A stretch of DNA of 64,000 nt from Bagarius yarrelli (GCA_005784505.1 VCAZ01000107.1:620001-684000); one strand, 5' to 3'. Shown: positions 46,372 to 57,769, numbered from the stretch's first letter. Made by a program: numbers and translations. Notes: generated by a model from the sequence alone, not told the origin.

Positions 46372-46478
46372 CATGTGGTAAACTAACAGGAATCAGTGAC
46401 CCTGTCACTATTAAGACCTCTGGATCAAGATACGGATCATGGATGACTGATCCCCTTGCCCCTGATGGTGACACCAGG
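46372..46478 (+). CDS. olfm1: olfactomedin-1, exon 5 (start of olfactomedin domain)
   Basis: The acceptor is TTTGCAG. The exon completes the split Ala codon (G|CA) and encodes ACGKLTGISDPVTIKTSGSR, then YGSWMTDPLAP to DTR, ending in phase 0 at GTAAGT. The cysteine in ACGK is the conserved partner of the ICGT cysteine in the last exon. The 107-base exon keeps the frame exactly. It sits between two introns that each carry antisense DIRS remnants. Confidence 0.96.
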
Positions 46479-46899
46479 GTAAGTAAAAACAAATAATTTG
46501 AGTAAAAATTTTAAAGGGACAATAAAGAACATAAAGCAAATGGTGAATGTGCATAAACATTGAACACTGTGCCCTTGACTTACACGACACTGCAATCATG
46601 ATACTGCAGTTTTACATCTAACATCAGAATGGGGTCTATTTTACTTAATTCTGCTTATTTACATGCAAATGTTACGTATATTATAAGATATAATTAACTC
46701 ATTCCTATGTCAGTGCACCACATATATTGCAGGAATGCTTCATTTGTTCATTAATATATATTTCCAAAGTTTTTTTTTTTTTTTCTGGACTTTTTAGTGT
46801 TGTCTTTTGTTAAAACTTTTTATATTTTTTCAAAGATAAACATACACATACACTTTGTTAAATACCATTAGAGTGTGTGTGTAATCAGTCCAATGGAAA

Positions 46900-47455
46900 A
46901 GCAACATGTCATGGGTGACGTAAATGGGTGACGTAAAAAGGTGAGCTTTGAAGACTGGAGTAGAGCTAACAGGGATGCCGAGTTATGGCTCCTCATCAGG
47001 AACTCTGTACCTCTAGTAGAGTGTACCCTGAGCCCCTGAAAAAGGGGGCACCTAAAGGTCTAATATGCAAATGTGATGATCTCAACCATCCACCTGCATT
47101 TCTGCAGTTCCGTAGACGTAGAGGACCTTTCTTTCAGAAAGGAGGAGAACAGAAGGCCTACAATACTATATAATTTGGTGTATTAGAGGGCACTGTCTGG
47201 GGTGGAAAAATGCCTAAGAGAGGAGATATCTCAGATGTTTTAATTGCAGTTTGTTTAGGTTAAAAACCTGACCAGTGCTTAATTGATTGGTTCGAAAGGT
47301 GATTCAGAAAGATGTTCTAGAACTACCACCAGAATTGCAGGTATTACAAAACTGTACTGAGTCCTACTGCTTATAAACTGCACTATGAAATGAAAAGATT
47401 CCTTACAACTTTTCAAGCAGTTGTTTTCTCTTGGCGGGGCAATGGATTAAAGTAA
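46900..47455. other. olfm1 intron 5, possible repeat remnant
   Basis: The 46905-47175 part is GC-richer than its flanks and contains a tandem 'gggtgacgtaaa' pair near 46914-46937. It may be part of a DIRS-like or other element. No firm assignment. Confidence 0.3.
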
Positions 47456-47515
47456 GATTTCAACAGCAGCTTTAAGTTTATTGTAAGGAAGATTTCAACA
47501 GCAGCTTTAAGTTAA
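47456..47515. repeat. tandem duplication of about 31 bases
   Basis: 'agatttcaacagcagctttaa' type units stand side by side near 47456-47480 and 47488-47512, at the left edge of the LINE remnant. Confidence 0.75.
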
Positions 47516-48127
47516 TGGACCTGGAAGCAAGGTAGGTAGTGCTTGAACATCACCAACTTCTTGGTCTACCGAAACCTTTATAACCCTTATAGCTCTAAAC
47601 CTTGTGACAGGACAAACTGGGATGTTTTTAAACAGGAGGTCAGGCGCATACTGCGAGCTATCAACCCTAGGAAGTCTGCGGGACCCGATGGCATACCTGG
47701 ATGAGTGCTAAAGGACTGCGCGAACCAACTGGGTGGCTGTTTACCAGGATATTTAACAGCTCCTTGTCCCAGTCCACTGTCCCACCTTGTCTAAAGTCCT
47801 CCACTATAATTCCTATGCCCAAAAAACCCCACATCTCCGTCCAACTGCACTCAGTCTGGGGGACCTACAACTTCCTCACTCCACCTGCATGTGGATTTAT
47901 AGCTGCCCGACTGGTCACAGAGAGTTAAATTGGGTCATTATACATTTATGGTTCTCAGCATCAGTTGAGAACCATGTTCTCGAACCACCAGTAAAATTTC
48001 AACAACCTCCATTGAGAGACCAGATGTGTCTCTCAGGGGCTATGCCCACAGCTTTCATAACTCCTGCAGAGGTGATCCATGGACCCATCTACCTGAGAGA
48101 GTAGGACTCTCCTGATTCTAAAGAAAT

Positions 48128-48200
48128 ACTAAAAGGTGGTAGCTTATTGGTTAAGGTGTTGGACTGCTAAACAAAGATTGCTGGTTTGATTCGACATCTC
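48128..48200 (+). mobile_element. SINE family A head fragment
   Basis: 'tggttaaggtgttggactgc' with 'tggtttgattcg' resembles the tRNA-like head only. Confidence 0.55.
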
Positions 48201-48204
48201 AGTG

Positions 48205-48445
48205 TCGAATAGCCTGTTGTGGAGACTGTGTTTGTATCAGCCAGTCGTTGATGTATTTGAGTATTCAGATGCTCTGGAGGGGCCAGGACAGCATCCACAC
48301 ATTTAATCCATGTTCAGTGGGATACTGATAGAATAAAAGGAAGAACCTGGCATTGGTATGCTTCACCCCTGTAAGCAAATTTCTGTGACACAACCTGCTT
48401 GATAGCCAGAATTTTAAACTGGTACTTCCTGACCATACAGTGCAG
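48205..48445 (-). mobile_element. DIRS-like fragment (antisense)
   Basis: The block 'tgcttcacccctgtaagcaaatttctg' near 48358 parallels 'tgttttgcccctgaaagcaaacctcag' near 63500 in the DIRS element, with similar sequence upstream. It is short and decayed. Confidence 0.45.
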
Positions 48446-49404
48446 CCAATGCAGCTTTAAGTCAATCGACCTGAAAGCAAGGTATGTAGTGCTTGAACAC
48501 CACAGACCTCTTGTTCTACCAAAACCTTTATAAACCTTATAGCCTTAAATCATGTGGGACTGCTTCAACAGGACAAACTGGGATGTTTTTAAACATAAGA
48601 CCTGGAGGTGTTTACAGACAGCGTGCTGTGTTACATTAAGAACATGCATAGACACTATCACAGTAGACAAACATATTTAAGCCTAGCCAAACCAGAAGCC
48701 CTGAATGACCCTGGAGGTCCAGCGGCTGCTGAAGGAGAGAAACACAGCCTTCAGGTCTGGCAACATGACTCTTTACAGCGTGGCCTTGAGCTAACCTAAA
48801 GAGAGGCATCAGGTAAGCAAAGTCTGACTACATGGGAAGAATGTACCAACTTCAGTGCCAATCTTCTGATGGTGACGCTGCACTAACAGAGGTGCTGAAC
48901 CTATTCTTTGCCCGCTTTGATGTGGCGCCTCCGGAGACAGCCACAGTACAACCCATGATCCACAGCAGCTTCAACCTTCACGGCAGATGAGTTGATTTTA
49001 GCTCTGTGTTCCACACCAACCTCCGAACTGCAAGGACAAATCACACTCTGTACACCAGCTATTTGAACTTCTGCTGTCAGGAAGACAGCACAGATCATTA
49101 AAATCAAGGACAAATAGATTTAAAAACAATTTCTATTCCACAGCAATAACTGCACTCAATAGAACCAAAACATACCATTCTGCTTCTTTATAAACAAGGG
49201 ATTGTGCAATTTGCTAGAATAAATGGATGTATGGTTGTGTTTTATTTCTTTTGTTTTAATTTATTGTCTTTTTTCTTTTTCATTTTTTATGTGTATATTA
49301 TACATTTATGTTGCTGTTTTTTATGCACTGATGTTACAACATGTTATAATTACAATAAAGACATTCAATTCAATTCATTTTAATTATAGCCCTGCTCATT
49401 CAGC

Positions 49405-50250
49405 ACTATGATGTTGAAATAGGCAAAGGTATTCCCGCTGAAGGGCTGAGCTGAATAAGGGTGCTTTCATGACTTTAAAGTTTCAGTGTGGAGGTCTGGA
49501 GGTCTGAAGACCCTGTAAACGAGGTTGTGTCCTGGCTTTTAGGAAACATCCAGCTTACTACTATCTCTCAGCTGGGCTAAGTTTAACTTAGCCACAGCAT
49601 GTCTCATAACCTCCACCAGCTCCTCATAAGAGAGAGACTATGACTCAAACTCCTCAGAAAGAAGACCTTTAAGGCACCTGACTTTCCGCTGAGGGGAAGA
49701 AGCACACTTTCACACCCTGTGCCAGAGCTAGCAGGTGAGGAGTGAGATGAGTATTCATCCAACTATTTCCCTCCTCTAGTTCAACCTGTGAGCTTCATGA
49801 GGTTAGTTTTTACTTGGGGCTGCACGTCTCGCTATTGTCCTTAAACAGCGCCAGGTGGGACCAAAGAGCATGTAGTGGTATCTGCTTACACTGAGTGCAG
49901 CTAGCCTGCCTAAAAGTTTGCCATGCATACTCTAGCCCCGGGCAGACAACGCATAGCTCCTGCTCATCACTCATTACAATCCAAAGCGCTGATCACACTT
50001 CATACTCTTCCTTTAAGACATCATCTTAAGACATGATCTACTGAAGCAGCTACACTGGTGCACTGCTGGATGCGCCCTTATGCTTCCTGGTCGCTTATGT
50101 CACCTGCCATGATGTGTTGCTTTAATGAACTGATTACATCCAAGCTTCAGACCAAGGAACATCAGAAACGTTCCCATGGCATTTTTGACACATCCCAAGT
50201 TCCTGAAGGGAAACTGGTTGCTCATCACTTTTGATTCCAATCTTAAAAAT
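49405..50250 (-). mobile_element. probable DIRS gag-side fragment (antisense) in olfm1 intron 5
   Basis: A GC-richer island in an AT-rich intron without any intact frame. Parts such as 'gtggtatctgcttacactga' near 49874 recall the gag end of fish DIRS elements. The assignment is by recollection of the family style and needs a library search. Confidence 0.35.
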
Positions 50251-50254
50251 TGCA

Positions 50255-50937
50255 TAATGCTCCCAAAAGTTTTCAGAATTAACAAATGCTAATATGTAGT
50301 TTCAATAAAAGATGAGTGAAATCATATATTGCCCAGTGGTTATACACTATAAGTATGCAGACATTCACATTCCAAAACTTCAGTATGCAAACTTAAATGC
50401 ATACTGTCTATGTACATGGTTTGATGTACAGTGTAAACACTTGAGTGTTCTGTACAAACAGTATACATTGTCATGCTGAAACATATTTGAGTCCCTTAAG
50501 GAATTTTTCATTTTACAACAAAACTACAATACTTTTCAATTATATGAAATGGAAGTAGAAAATAGGATGTTTATATGATGAAAAAGTGCATGTAAGTGTG
50601 ATCTAGTGTAAAAATAAAAAGTAGATTGAATTAGATTTTTGTATACAAGAAAGAAATAAATGCATGGTATATAAAGTATTCAACATGCTTTTAACAGTAT
50701 TCAAAAAAATAGAATATTTCATGTTTATGTTTTTATAATTAGCTGGTGTTTTGTATGCACTAACCCTAAATGTACGATTCTTCAAAAGATTCTATGTCTT
50801 AGACTTCTTTTAATATAACATGCCTCATGATAATTGGTTGACGTATGTAGTGTTTGTATGCCATGCTTGTAGTGTTTAGGTTTGAGAGTCTCTTCATAGT
50901 GCGGTTCACATTGAACATGATGTTTTTCCATCATCAG
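50255..50937 (+). other. end of olfm1 intron 5
   Basis: AT-rich, ending in TCATCAG at the acceptor (50936-50937). No recognised element. Confidence 0.6.
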
Positions 50938-51606
50938 GTTTATTATATGGATGGGTACCATAACAACCGCTTTGTTCGTGAGTATCCATCTATGGCAGAG
51001 TTCATGAACTCTGATAACTTCACCTCCCATCGGCTCCCTCACCCTTGGTCTGGCACAGGTCAGGTGGTCTACAATGGCTCTATTTACTTTAACAAGTTCC
51101 AGAGCCACACTATTATTAAGTTTGACATTAAGACATCTATGATCAGCAAGTCCAGCCAGTTGGATTCTGCAGGATTCAACAACCGATACCACTACTCATG
51201 GGGTGGCCATTCTGATATTGATCTGATGGTGGATGAAGGAGGACTTTGGGCAGTGTACGCCACCAATCAGAATGCAGGGAACATCGTCATCAGCAAGCTA
51301 AACCCAATCACATTGCAGGTGATTAAGAGCTGGACCACTAACCACCCAAAAAGAAGTGCCGGGGAGGCTTTTATGATTTGTGGAACTCTCTATGTAACAA
51401 ATGGCTACTCTGGAGGAACAAAGGTCTACTATGCCTTTCACACTAACTCCTCCACTTATGAGTACATTGACATCCCTTTCCAGAATAAGTATTCTCACAT
51501 CTCTATGTTGGACTACAACCCAAAAGACAGAGCATTGTATGCGTGGAACAATGGACATCAGGTGTTGTACAACGTAACTCTGTACCACCTTATCCGCTCT
51601 GAGTAG
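50938..51606 (+). CDS. olfm1: olfactomedin-1, last exon Z (olfactomedin domain)
   Basis: It encodes 222 residues from VYYMDGYHNNRFVREYPSMA to ...LYHLIRSE and the stop TAG (51604-51606). This is the five-bladed beta-propeller olfactomedin domain. Conserved landmarks are 'HPWSGTGQVVYNGSIYFNKF', 'GGHSDIDLMVDE', 'LWAVYATNQNAGNIVISKL', 'KRSAGEAFMICGTLYVTNGY' and 'HISMLDYNPKDRALYAWNNG'. The Asp/Asn residues in DLMVDE, NQNAGN and MLDYNP include the known calcium-site positions. ICGT pairs with the exon 5 cysteine. N-glycosylation sequons are NFT, NGS, NSS and NVT. The long forms bind synaptic and axonal partners such as Nogo receptor and AMPA-receptor complexes in other vertebrates. The terminus is ...IRSE rather than the ...IRSDEL of mammals. 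Confidence 0.97.
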   Translation, partial: VYYMDGYHNNRFVREYPSMAEFMNSDNFTSHRLPHPWSGTGQVVYNGSIYFNKFQSHTIIKFDIKTSMISKSSQLDSAGFNNRYHYSWGGHSDIDLMVDEGGLWAVYATNQNAGNIVISKLNPITLQVIKSWTTNHPKRSAGEAFMICGTLYVTNGYSGGTKVYYAFHTNSSTYEYIDIPFQNKYSHISMLDYNPKDRALYAWNNGHQVLYNVTLYHLIRSE

Positions 51607-52561
51607 ACCCTGTCCGAGTAAACTTCTCAAGCCAAGATGGAGATCTAAAGAGGTAGAAGGGTAGAAAATTATTCAATGATTGTTCAATAAAATAAGACGT
51701 CAAATACGTTCATACTAATATTAGGCAATGATATAAACAGCTGCCAAAAGGTTATGCCTTTCTTTTTTAAAAATTTGGCCACTTAGGCCAGACTTTCTTT
51801 GATTGTGTTCTGAATTTTTTTATTACAGAGTACTTGTAAAGCTTTGTCTATGAATAGAAAATAACATCCTATTAGCAGAGAGGGAAAGAAATGAGGTAGT
51901 ATAGTGAAGAAAGGAATATGTTATTAATTATTTACACAATCATAGCCTTTGTATCAAAAGCAATCAATAATCTTTCAATGCCAACTCAAGATATAAAGGC
52001 ATCGACTGTTGGAGGAACCCTGTTTTTAAAAAAAAACTATATTGTCGTGGTTGTGTGTACTGTTCTGATTTTCTCAAGTTTTGCATGGACATTTGATAGC
52101 AATGAGGTTCACATGGTTGTATGTATTTCTTGGTAATAAGGCACTTGTATATGAAATGGAGAGTAGATTAGCAATGGGGTTACGTTATTTGCTGTGTTTT
52201 ATTTATGTCTACTTTTCATTGACATTAACTGTGCATCTGAAATATCTTGTGTCCATAGAATTTCAGGGGTTTTTTGGTAGTTTGGAATGTAACAAAATAA
52301 GAAATTGATTAAAACAATATATATGTCAGCAAAAATGATTACAATAGAATGTATCAAAAAATGTATTTATGAGATATCAGTCTATACTTTAATTGTATTT
52401 TGAAATTGACTTCACATATCAACTGTCTTCGTAGTTTAGAAGAGGTAGATGGTGGCATCTAAAACTGTTGCGCTTGCATATGTGTTGTATTTGCAATGTG
52501 ATTGAAATCAATAAATCCGGTCTTTATTTTACATGTGCCATGTCATAGCTAAATAAATAAA
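51607..52561 (+). other. olfm1: 3' UTR of the olfm1 Z transcripts
   Basis: AT-rich trailer after the TAG. An early AATAAA lies at 51686-51691, and later ones at 52510-52515, 52552-52557 and 52556-52561. The cluster near 52.5 kb is the most likely main cleavage site. Small open frames within it are chance. Confidence 0.65.
52552..52561 (+). terminator. olfm1: distal poly(A) signals of olfm1 Z
   Basis: Two overlapping AATAAA hexamers, with another at 52510. They are followed about 50 bases later by a GT-rich stretch and a run of G residues (52622-52632). Confidence 0.6.
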
Positions 52562-52621
52562 GTGCACCTGCTAAAAACATGTAGCCAGCATGACTAGCAA
52601 CAAAAACGGTGTGTTTGTGTT

Positions 52622-52632
52622 GGGGGGGGGGG
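52622..52632. repeat. G homopolymer of about 11
   Basis: An uninterrupted G run directly downstream of the olfm1 poly(A) cluster. Confidence 0.9.
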
Positions 52633-52639
52633 TGGTGTC

Positions 52640-55600
52640 ATAGTCTGTATTCTGGAGAAATCAACATTAGGATCTCAATCTAATTTTAAATATCTTGACA
52701 AAAAATGACTAACCTGAATGAAGCAGCTATGCCAGAATGTGATGGCTTCATCTTTTAGACCACAGGGAACCATCTGATCAGGAAACAGACCCAGACTATG
52801 GTGTGTAAGACAAAGTGACTCATTAGCCATGCGTGCTACCCCAAAGGCAAATTACAATTGAATTGTCTAGGTTTTCTGTGTCACAGCAAAGTAAAAATAT
52901 ATTTTTACCAGCAACAACCCAAGCCAGCATCCCAGATTTCCTTCCAAAATTATAAGAAAAATCTCATTGAAAACATTAACTAACCTTCTGCAGTGTAATA
53001 TGACATTCTGACATCTACAGAAAAAAGATGAGTTTCTCATTTATCACATTCATTTCTTAATTTCTTTGGTTAAGGTATAATAAGCAGAGAATTCTTCTTC
53101 TTTTATTCTTAAAATAGTTTATCATTTTAGTACCAGAAATATACAAAAATATAATATTTTATTTTATCTTTCTAATTAAACAATACATTTAAAAAATATT
53201 GTACACAGGGGAAAAAATATATCTGTTTTTGCTGTTCCTATATTGGATTTTGAATGTAAAAAATGGTGTAAGTCTTAACCTGAGACTACTTCTAGAATTT
53301 TAATCAAGAGTTCTACGCTTTATTTCATGAATGACCTTTCAGCAGTTAGTTAACGTCTAAGAAATAATACAGGCTTTAAATAACATTCTCAGTAATAATA
53401 AATGTAAGTTAGGTTTAATGAGCCAAGTAAAAGGCCTCTACTAAGAATCAATATGCAAATGAATATGGAAAAATGCAAAAGTAAGAGTGCAATATATAAA
53501 GATTTTTGGCATATTTAGAGGCTGTTTTTGGCTGTAGACTAGTTGCAGAAAAGACATACTAACAAAAGAGCCATAAAAGCCTAGTAAAATATAATCACCT
53601 AATCTAGACAGTCAAACATGAATTTGGTATTCAGTTGGTTTTTTTTCTAGTAAATTCCCAAAAATTCACCTGAGAGATTTATTTATTTATTTATTTTTCA
53701 GAAACCACTTTATGTTGTTGAGAGTCATGGCATAAATCAAGTATACATCCTAATAATGTCCTCACTCATTCACACCAGAGTTACAATTTGGAATAACCAG
53801 TTTACTTTTTTCCAAGATGTTTTATAGGTTTAAAAAAATGGGAACCCAAAATAAACTTAGATATCAAACACAAGCAATTAGTTGATGGTTTGTGCGCCAC
53901 GGTTCAAACGAATTGTTCTGCTTTTGGTGCATTTAGGAATTCTTGTGCGCTTAGCAAATGAAAGAGTATATAAATTATAAATGATCAATTTGTTGTCACT
54001 GCTCCATGTGGCTTAACATTTTGTGCTATTACTTTGCGTTGACATTGAGAAACTGCATGATTTGTTAATTCTGCTTATCGGATGACATGTAACAAATTTC
54101 AATAGACAAGCTGTGGGTTGGACTTTGGACAGGTGATGATAGAGGATAAGCAGCTGTAATATAAGACATACTGACAGGTATTACAGGTATTACTGATAGC
54201 GTTTTGGCAGAAACCTTGCTTACCTCACTTTCAACTAGAGTCCAGGACAAAGTCAGTATTAGCTTCAATTTAAGATGTCCAGTATTTTTGCTTACAAAGG
54301 AAACATCAGCACAAAGCAAAAGTGACAAATTACTACAATTTTTGTTGGTGATAAAAACACTATTCAACTCATTAGTAAATCCTTCCCTTTTTACCACTAA
54401 AATAGAAAAATTAGTAAATCTGCTTCATAATCATAAACTAATAGATGCGGATGGTGTTCTGACCATGAACCTGGAGCTCATAATTACTGTAAAAAATAAA
54501 AATATCAGCGCTTTTAGTCCTCTGAAACAGTCTTTGAAGACTGAAAACAAAGACTGATATTTCGTAATCTGTGATGTGTCCATTCAAGCTAGAAAAAGTC
54601 TTCCTTCTAGCTTATCATGCAGAAACGCAGCACACAGCAGCACTTATCTGTCGTTTACTTTCAGTAAAATTTGGTGTTGTGCCAGCAAGTGATGAGTGCG
54701 AGAGAAACGTTCACATCTGTAAAGTCATCAGAAAATAAGACAGATGGTTTGTACCTGTAAATGTCTTAAATGCATTTAGCTTATGGACTTGGACAGCATG
54801 TAATCTCTTCCTCTGCTGTTTCTCCCCTTCATACCAACCCTCTACTCATCGAATCCTCCTGCTCTGTTTCCTCACGGCAGGATATGTGTTTAACTACTGC
54901 TTTAACTGTATTTCATAGAGTGTTCTAGCCATCCTATCTATTTGCTTTTAAACATTACATATGAAATGGTGCTGTCAATTTTTTTTCACGTTCTCTCTTT
55001 TATTAGGTCAATTCCTGCGATTCGCGTTTACATTACAAACGGTGTTTTGAGGTAACCGCTCTAAGGTACGTTATGCTTTGATGAATGTTGCATTCTATAA
55101 TTACTTCAGTTTAGATTTTAGTATTCTCGTATTACTCCATATACTTCATAAATGATTTGAAAAAGGCCCCTTCAATTTTCATACTATAGAATGAAATAAG
55201 CTCACACTTCCTATCGTCATCTTTTGAAAGCAAAAGGATTTTACACGTCAGATATTTTAAACCACACTAAGGCGTTTTTCATGTCTAGCACTTAAACCTG
55301 AGGTAAAAATTCATCCATTGTTAATGAAAATTTGACGTTTAAATCTCATTCTCAGATAGAAACGAGATTAAAGGGAGAAGTCTGAGCTGTGACATATTTA
55401 AAAAAATATATACTTTAGTGCAATATTTTAAAACAAACATAAATTTTAATGGAGGAAAAAAAATCACTCTTAAGACAAATAGGTAATATGTTTTTACTGG
55501 ACCGCTCCTCATGTCCGTATGAAAACCAGAGAACCTTACTCCTACCATCCCCCTCTTCTCCCACCTACAGTGTGTGCACATACCTCTGCAGCAGCCCCAA

Positions 55601-56635
55601 AGCAACACCTTCTCTATGACTGATAACGGCTTTCAGAAAGCTAAGCGTCTGCCCTATGCTATTTTTACCCTGTATATCCTGGTCCAGCTCTGTATTGGGG
55701 GAAGTGCTGCAATACACAAACACAAAACAGCTCCTGGAGAATGGCATGCCTAACAACAGTACAGACCTACTGTATCTACACTAAAACGCCTGGAATTCTA
55801 CATGAACACAAATCATATTAATCATTTATTTTTATGCTACATTTCATTTTAAATTCATGGCGCTGCATTATCACCCCGTAACTCCCGGGTTGTTTTCTAA
55901 GCTCTTGTTAATATCTGTGTGAAGTTTCTACACAGATTCCTGTTTCTAACACCTTAACATCTTAACACCATTCTGCCCACCTGGATATAATTTGCCCCAG
56001 GTTTGTATGTGTTTGTGTGTGGTAGCCTGTATTAGTATTCATGGTGTATTCCAGACTCAAGCCCAGTGTTCCAGGCATAAGTGCCTTTGAATAACATGTC
56101 TTTGTATGATGTAGTATTACAAATGAACTTCACTGGAATTAAGAGGCTCAAACCTGTCCCAGCATTAAAATGTTTCTGTGCACAAAGCAGGATCTACCAA
56201 AGCATTTTTAACCAATTTTGGAATGGAGAATCTCAAGTGGCCTGGACAGAACAGTGACCTCAGCTCCACCAACTCCCCCCCAACTCCCAAACATTAGTGT
56301 CCGATCCCACTGATAGATAAATGAAAAAATCCTCACAGTCACACGTTAGCGTTTTGTAAAAAAATATTTTCAGAACAGTGAAGGTTATTATAACAGAGAA
56401 ATAGGATTTAACCTGGAATAGTTGTTCAACAAACATGCAGGTGTGACGCTCAAGAAGGATCTGTGGTCTGACTGTACCTTTTTAACAGGATGGGATATGT
56501 GGAAATATATAGTATGTATAAATAATCTAGTATAGTGAGTGAATAATAAATAGTGTGTTGCTATAACTTTCTCAATTTAAATGTTTGTTATTAGCGTTAC
56601 CTTTAATTTTTGTTTTAGCATAGTTTTTAAACTTT
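52640..56635. other. AT-rich 3' flank of olfm1 without a supported gene
   Basis: No splice-consistent exon. Overlapping open frames at 54065-54397 (minus) and 54204-54557 (plus, 117 codons) have low-complexity composition and no domain. A 45-codon plus-strand frame at 55616-55753 is listed as a finding. Confidence 0.4.
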
Positions 56636-56639
56636 TGGG

Positions 56640-56815
56640 AGAAGTGGTAACAAGGTGGTTAAGGTGTTGGCCTGCTAACCAGAAAACTGTGTGTAATCAC
56701 TGTTGGGCTCCTAAGCAAGGCCCTTAACCCCTAATTCCTTAGTTGTATAAATGATATAAACATAAGTCGCTTTGTATAAGGACATCTGCCAAACACTATA
56801 AATGTAAATAAAACA
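56640..56815 (+). mobile_element. tRNA-derived SINE, family A
   Basis: The head is 'aaggtggttaaggtgttggc', the body 'gggctcctaagcaaggccct' and the tail 'aagtcgctttgtataaggac'. Box B is partly deleted. Confidence 0.8.
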
Positions 56816-56819
56816 CATT

Positions 56820-57560
56820 TCTAAAGTGATAACCAGCCAAATTTAACTAATGCTACCTTTCTTATCAATGTTTGCATCAGACATCCTGTTAATGACTTCT
56901 TAAATTTAAAGACTATCTTAAATACCCTAATTAAAAAGGATGATGCTTGTATGTTCTTAATTTAAAATCTTATGTTCTTAATTTAAAAAAAAATGTTTTG
57001 TTCTGTTTCACCGACAAATTGAGCTGAACTGAATTAACTGATGCTTTTATTGATCTAATATTCATTAATATGTGTTTATCTCCAAGGTTCTTGCTTGATC
57101 AAAACCTGCACATAAAAGCTAGCTGCAGTCCCATTATCCTGGTAAAAAGTGTAAAGTGTAATCAGCGAAAAACTAAAAACATGCAAATGCAGTGAGCGAT
57201 GATGAATGTTTCTCATTTATATGCTGCGTGTCTGTGCGGTGTGGGATGTTCTACTTTCACAAGAATCCCACTCATCCATTAATTAACACCAGAATCCCAG
57301 GCTTGTAATCCACTCATGGTTTGTTTCAAAGCCTATTTCAGGATCAGAAATGAAGATATCAGTCAGTCACTAAAAGATGAAGACATTTAAAAGCATTACA
57401 AGTCAGACTTCAACAGTACAGTGAACAAAAGTAGAACAAGAGAACTGACAGAGAAGTGTGACTTATTCCGCTGGCAGTTGGAGGCCTTACTCTGATTTTC
57501 AAACCATAAGCTCCACAGGAACAGCGATAATGAGGTCCCTTGAACTGAATGCAAATGAGG
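56820..57560. other. intergenic DNA without a supported gene
   Basis: AT-rich; no exon, RNA gene or repeat was recognised. Confidence 0.4.
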
Positions 57561-57564
57561 TAAA

Positions 57565-57765
57565 ATGACTAAATCTCAACAACCTTCAATGTTGCAATCG
57601 AAGCTGTTTATAATTGGAGTGCTACTCTATGTAACTCCTGTTTATGCTTTTGCTGCCCATACAGCAGCAGTACACCATGCTGGAGGTATTTCTAAATGTT
57701 GCATAAGCACCCTTGTGCCACAAGAACCTTGCAAACTCCAGAACTACAACAAGGTGTCCTTATAA
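57565..57765 (+). CDS. candidate secreted Cys-Cys exon, unassigned
   Basis: An open frame of 66 codons from an ATG. A hydrophobic stretch (about residues 13-28, ending Val-Tyr-Ala) looks like a cleavable signal peptide. It is followed by Ala/His-rich sequence and ISKCCISTLVPQEPCKLQNY. The adjacent Cys-Cys after a short mature N-terminus recalls CC chemokines. A possible donor AAG|GTGTCC lies at 57753. I could not find downstream exons carrying the remaining conserved cysteines in consistent phase, and the third-cysteine spacing is unusual. It may be a decayed gene or chance. No function is claimed. Confidence 0.2.
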   Translation: MTKSQQPSMLQSKLFIIGVLLYVTPVYAFAAHTAAVHHAGGISKCCISTLVPQEPCKLQNYNKVSL

Positions 57766-57769
57766 AATA

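Larger units (their letters stand above)
47500..49400 (+). mobile_element. rearranged L2/Rex-type LINE remnant in olfm1 intron 5
   Basis: Plus-strand frames at 47620-47840 read 'DVFKQEVRRILRAINPRKSA' then GPDGIPG and 'SSTIIPMPKKPH', a typical RT domain start. The piece at 48590-48910 encodes sequence that normally lies just before it (a 'LEVFTDSVLCYIK' block to a 'FFARFDVAPPE' block). The order is therefore inverted relative to a normal element. A 3' tail of the 'ataactgcactcaat..' type follows at 49110-49380. It contains the SINE head at 48128-48200 and a DIRS-like patch at 48205-48445. Confidence 0.65.

Noticed and set aside
43560..50250. A single DIRS insertion later split by other repeats
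   Set aside because: Conserved olfm1 exon 5 (46372-46478) lies between the fragments, so they must be at least two separate insertions.
50782..51192. 136-codon minus-strand frame opposite olfm1 exon Z
   Set aside because: It is an antisense shadow of the highly conserved olfactomedin exon.
54065..54557. Overlapping 110-codon minus and 117-codon plus frames
   Set aside because: Low-complexity composition, no domain, no splice consensus that joins them to anything, and frames on both strands, as expected by chance in AT-rich DNA.
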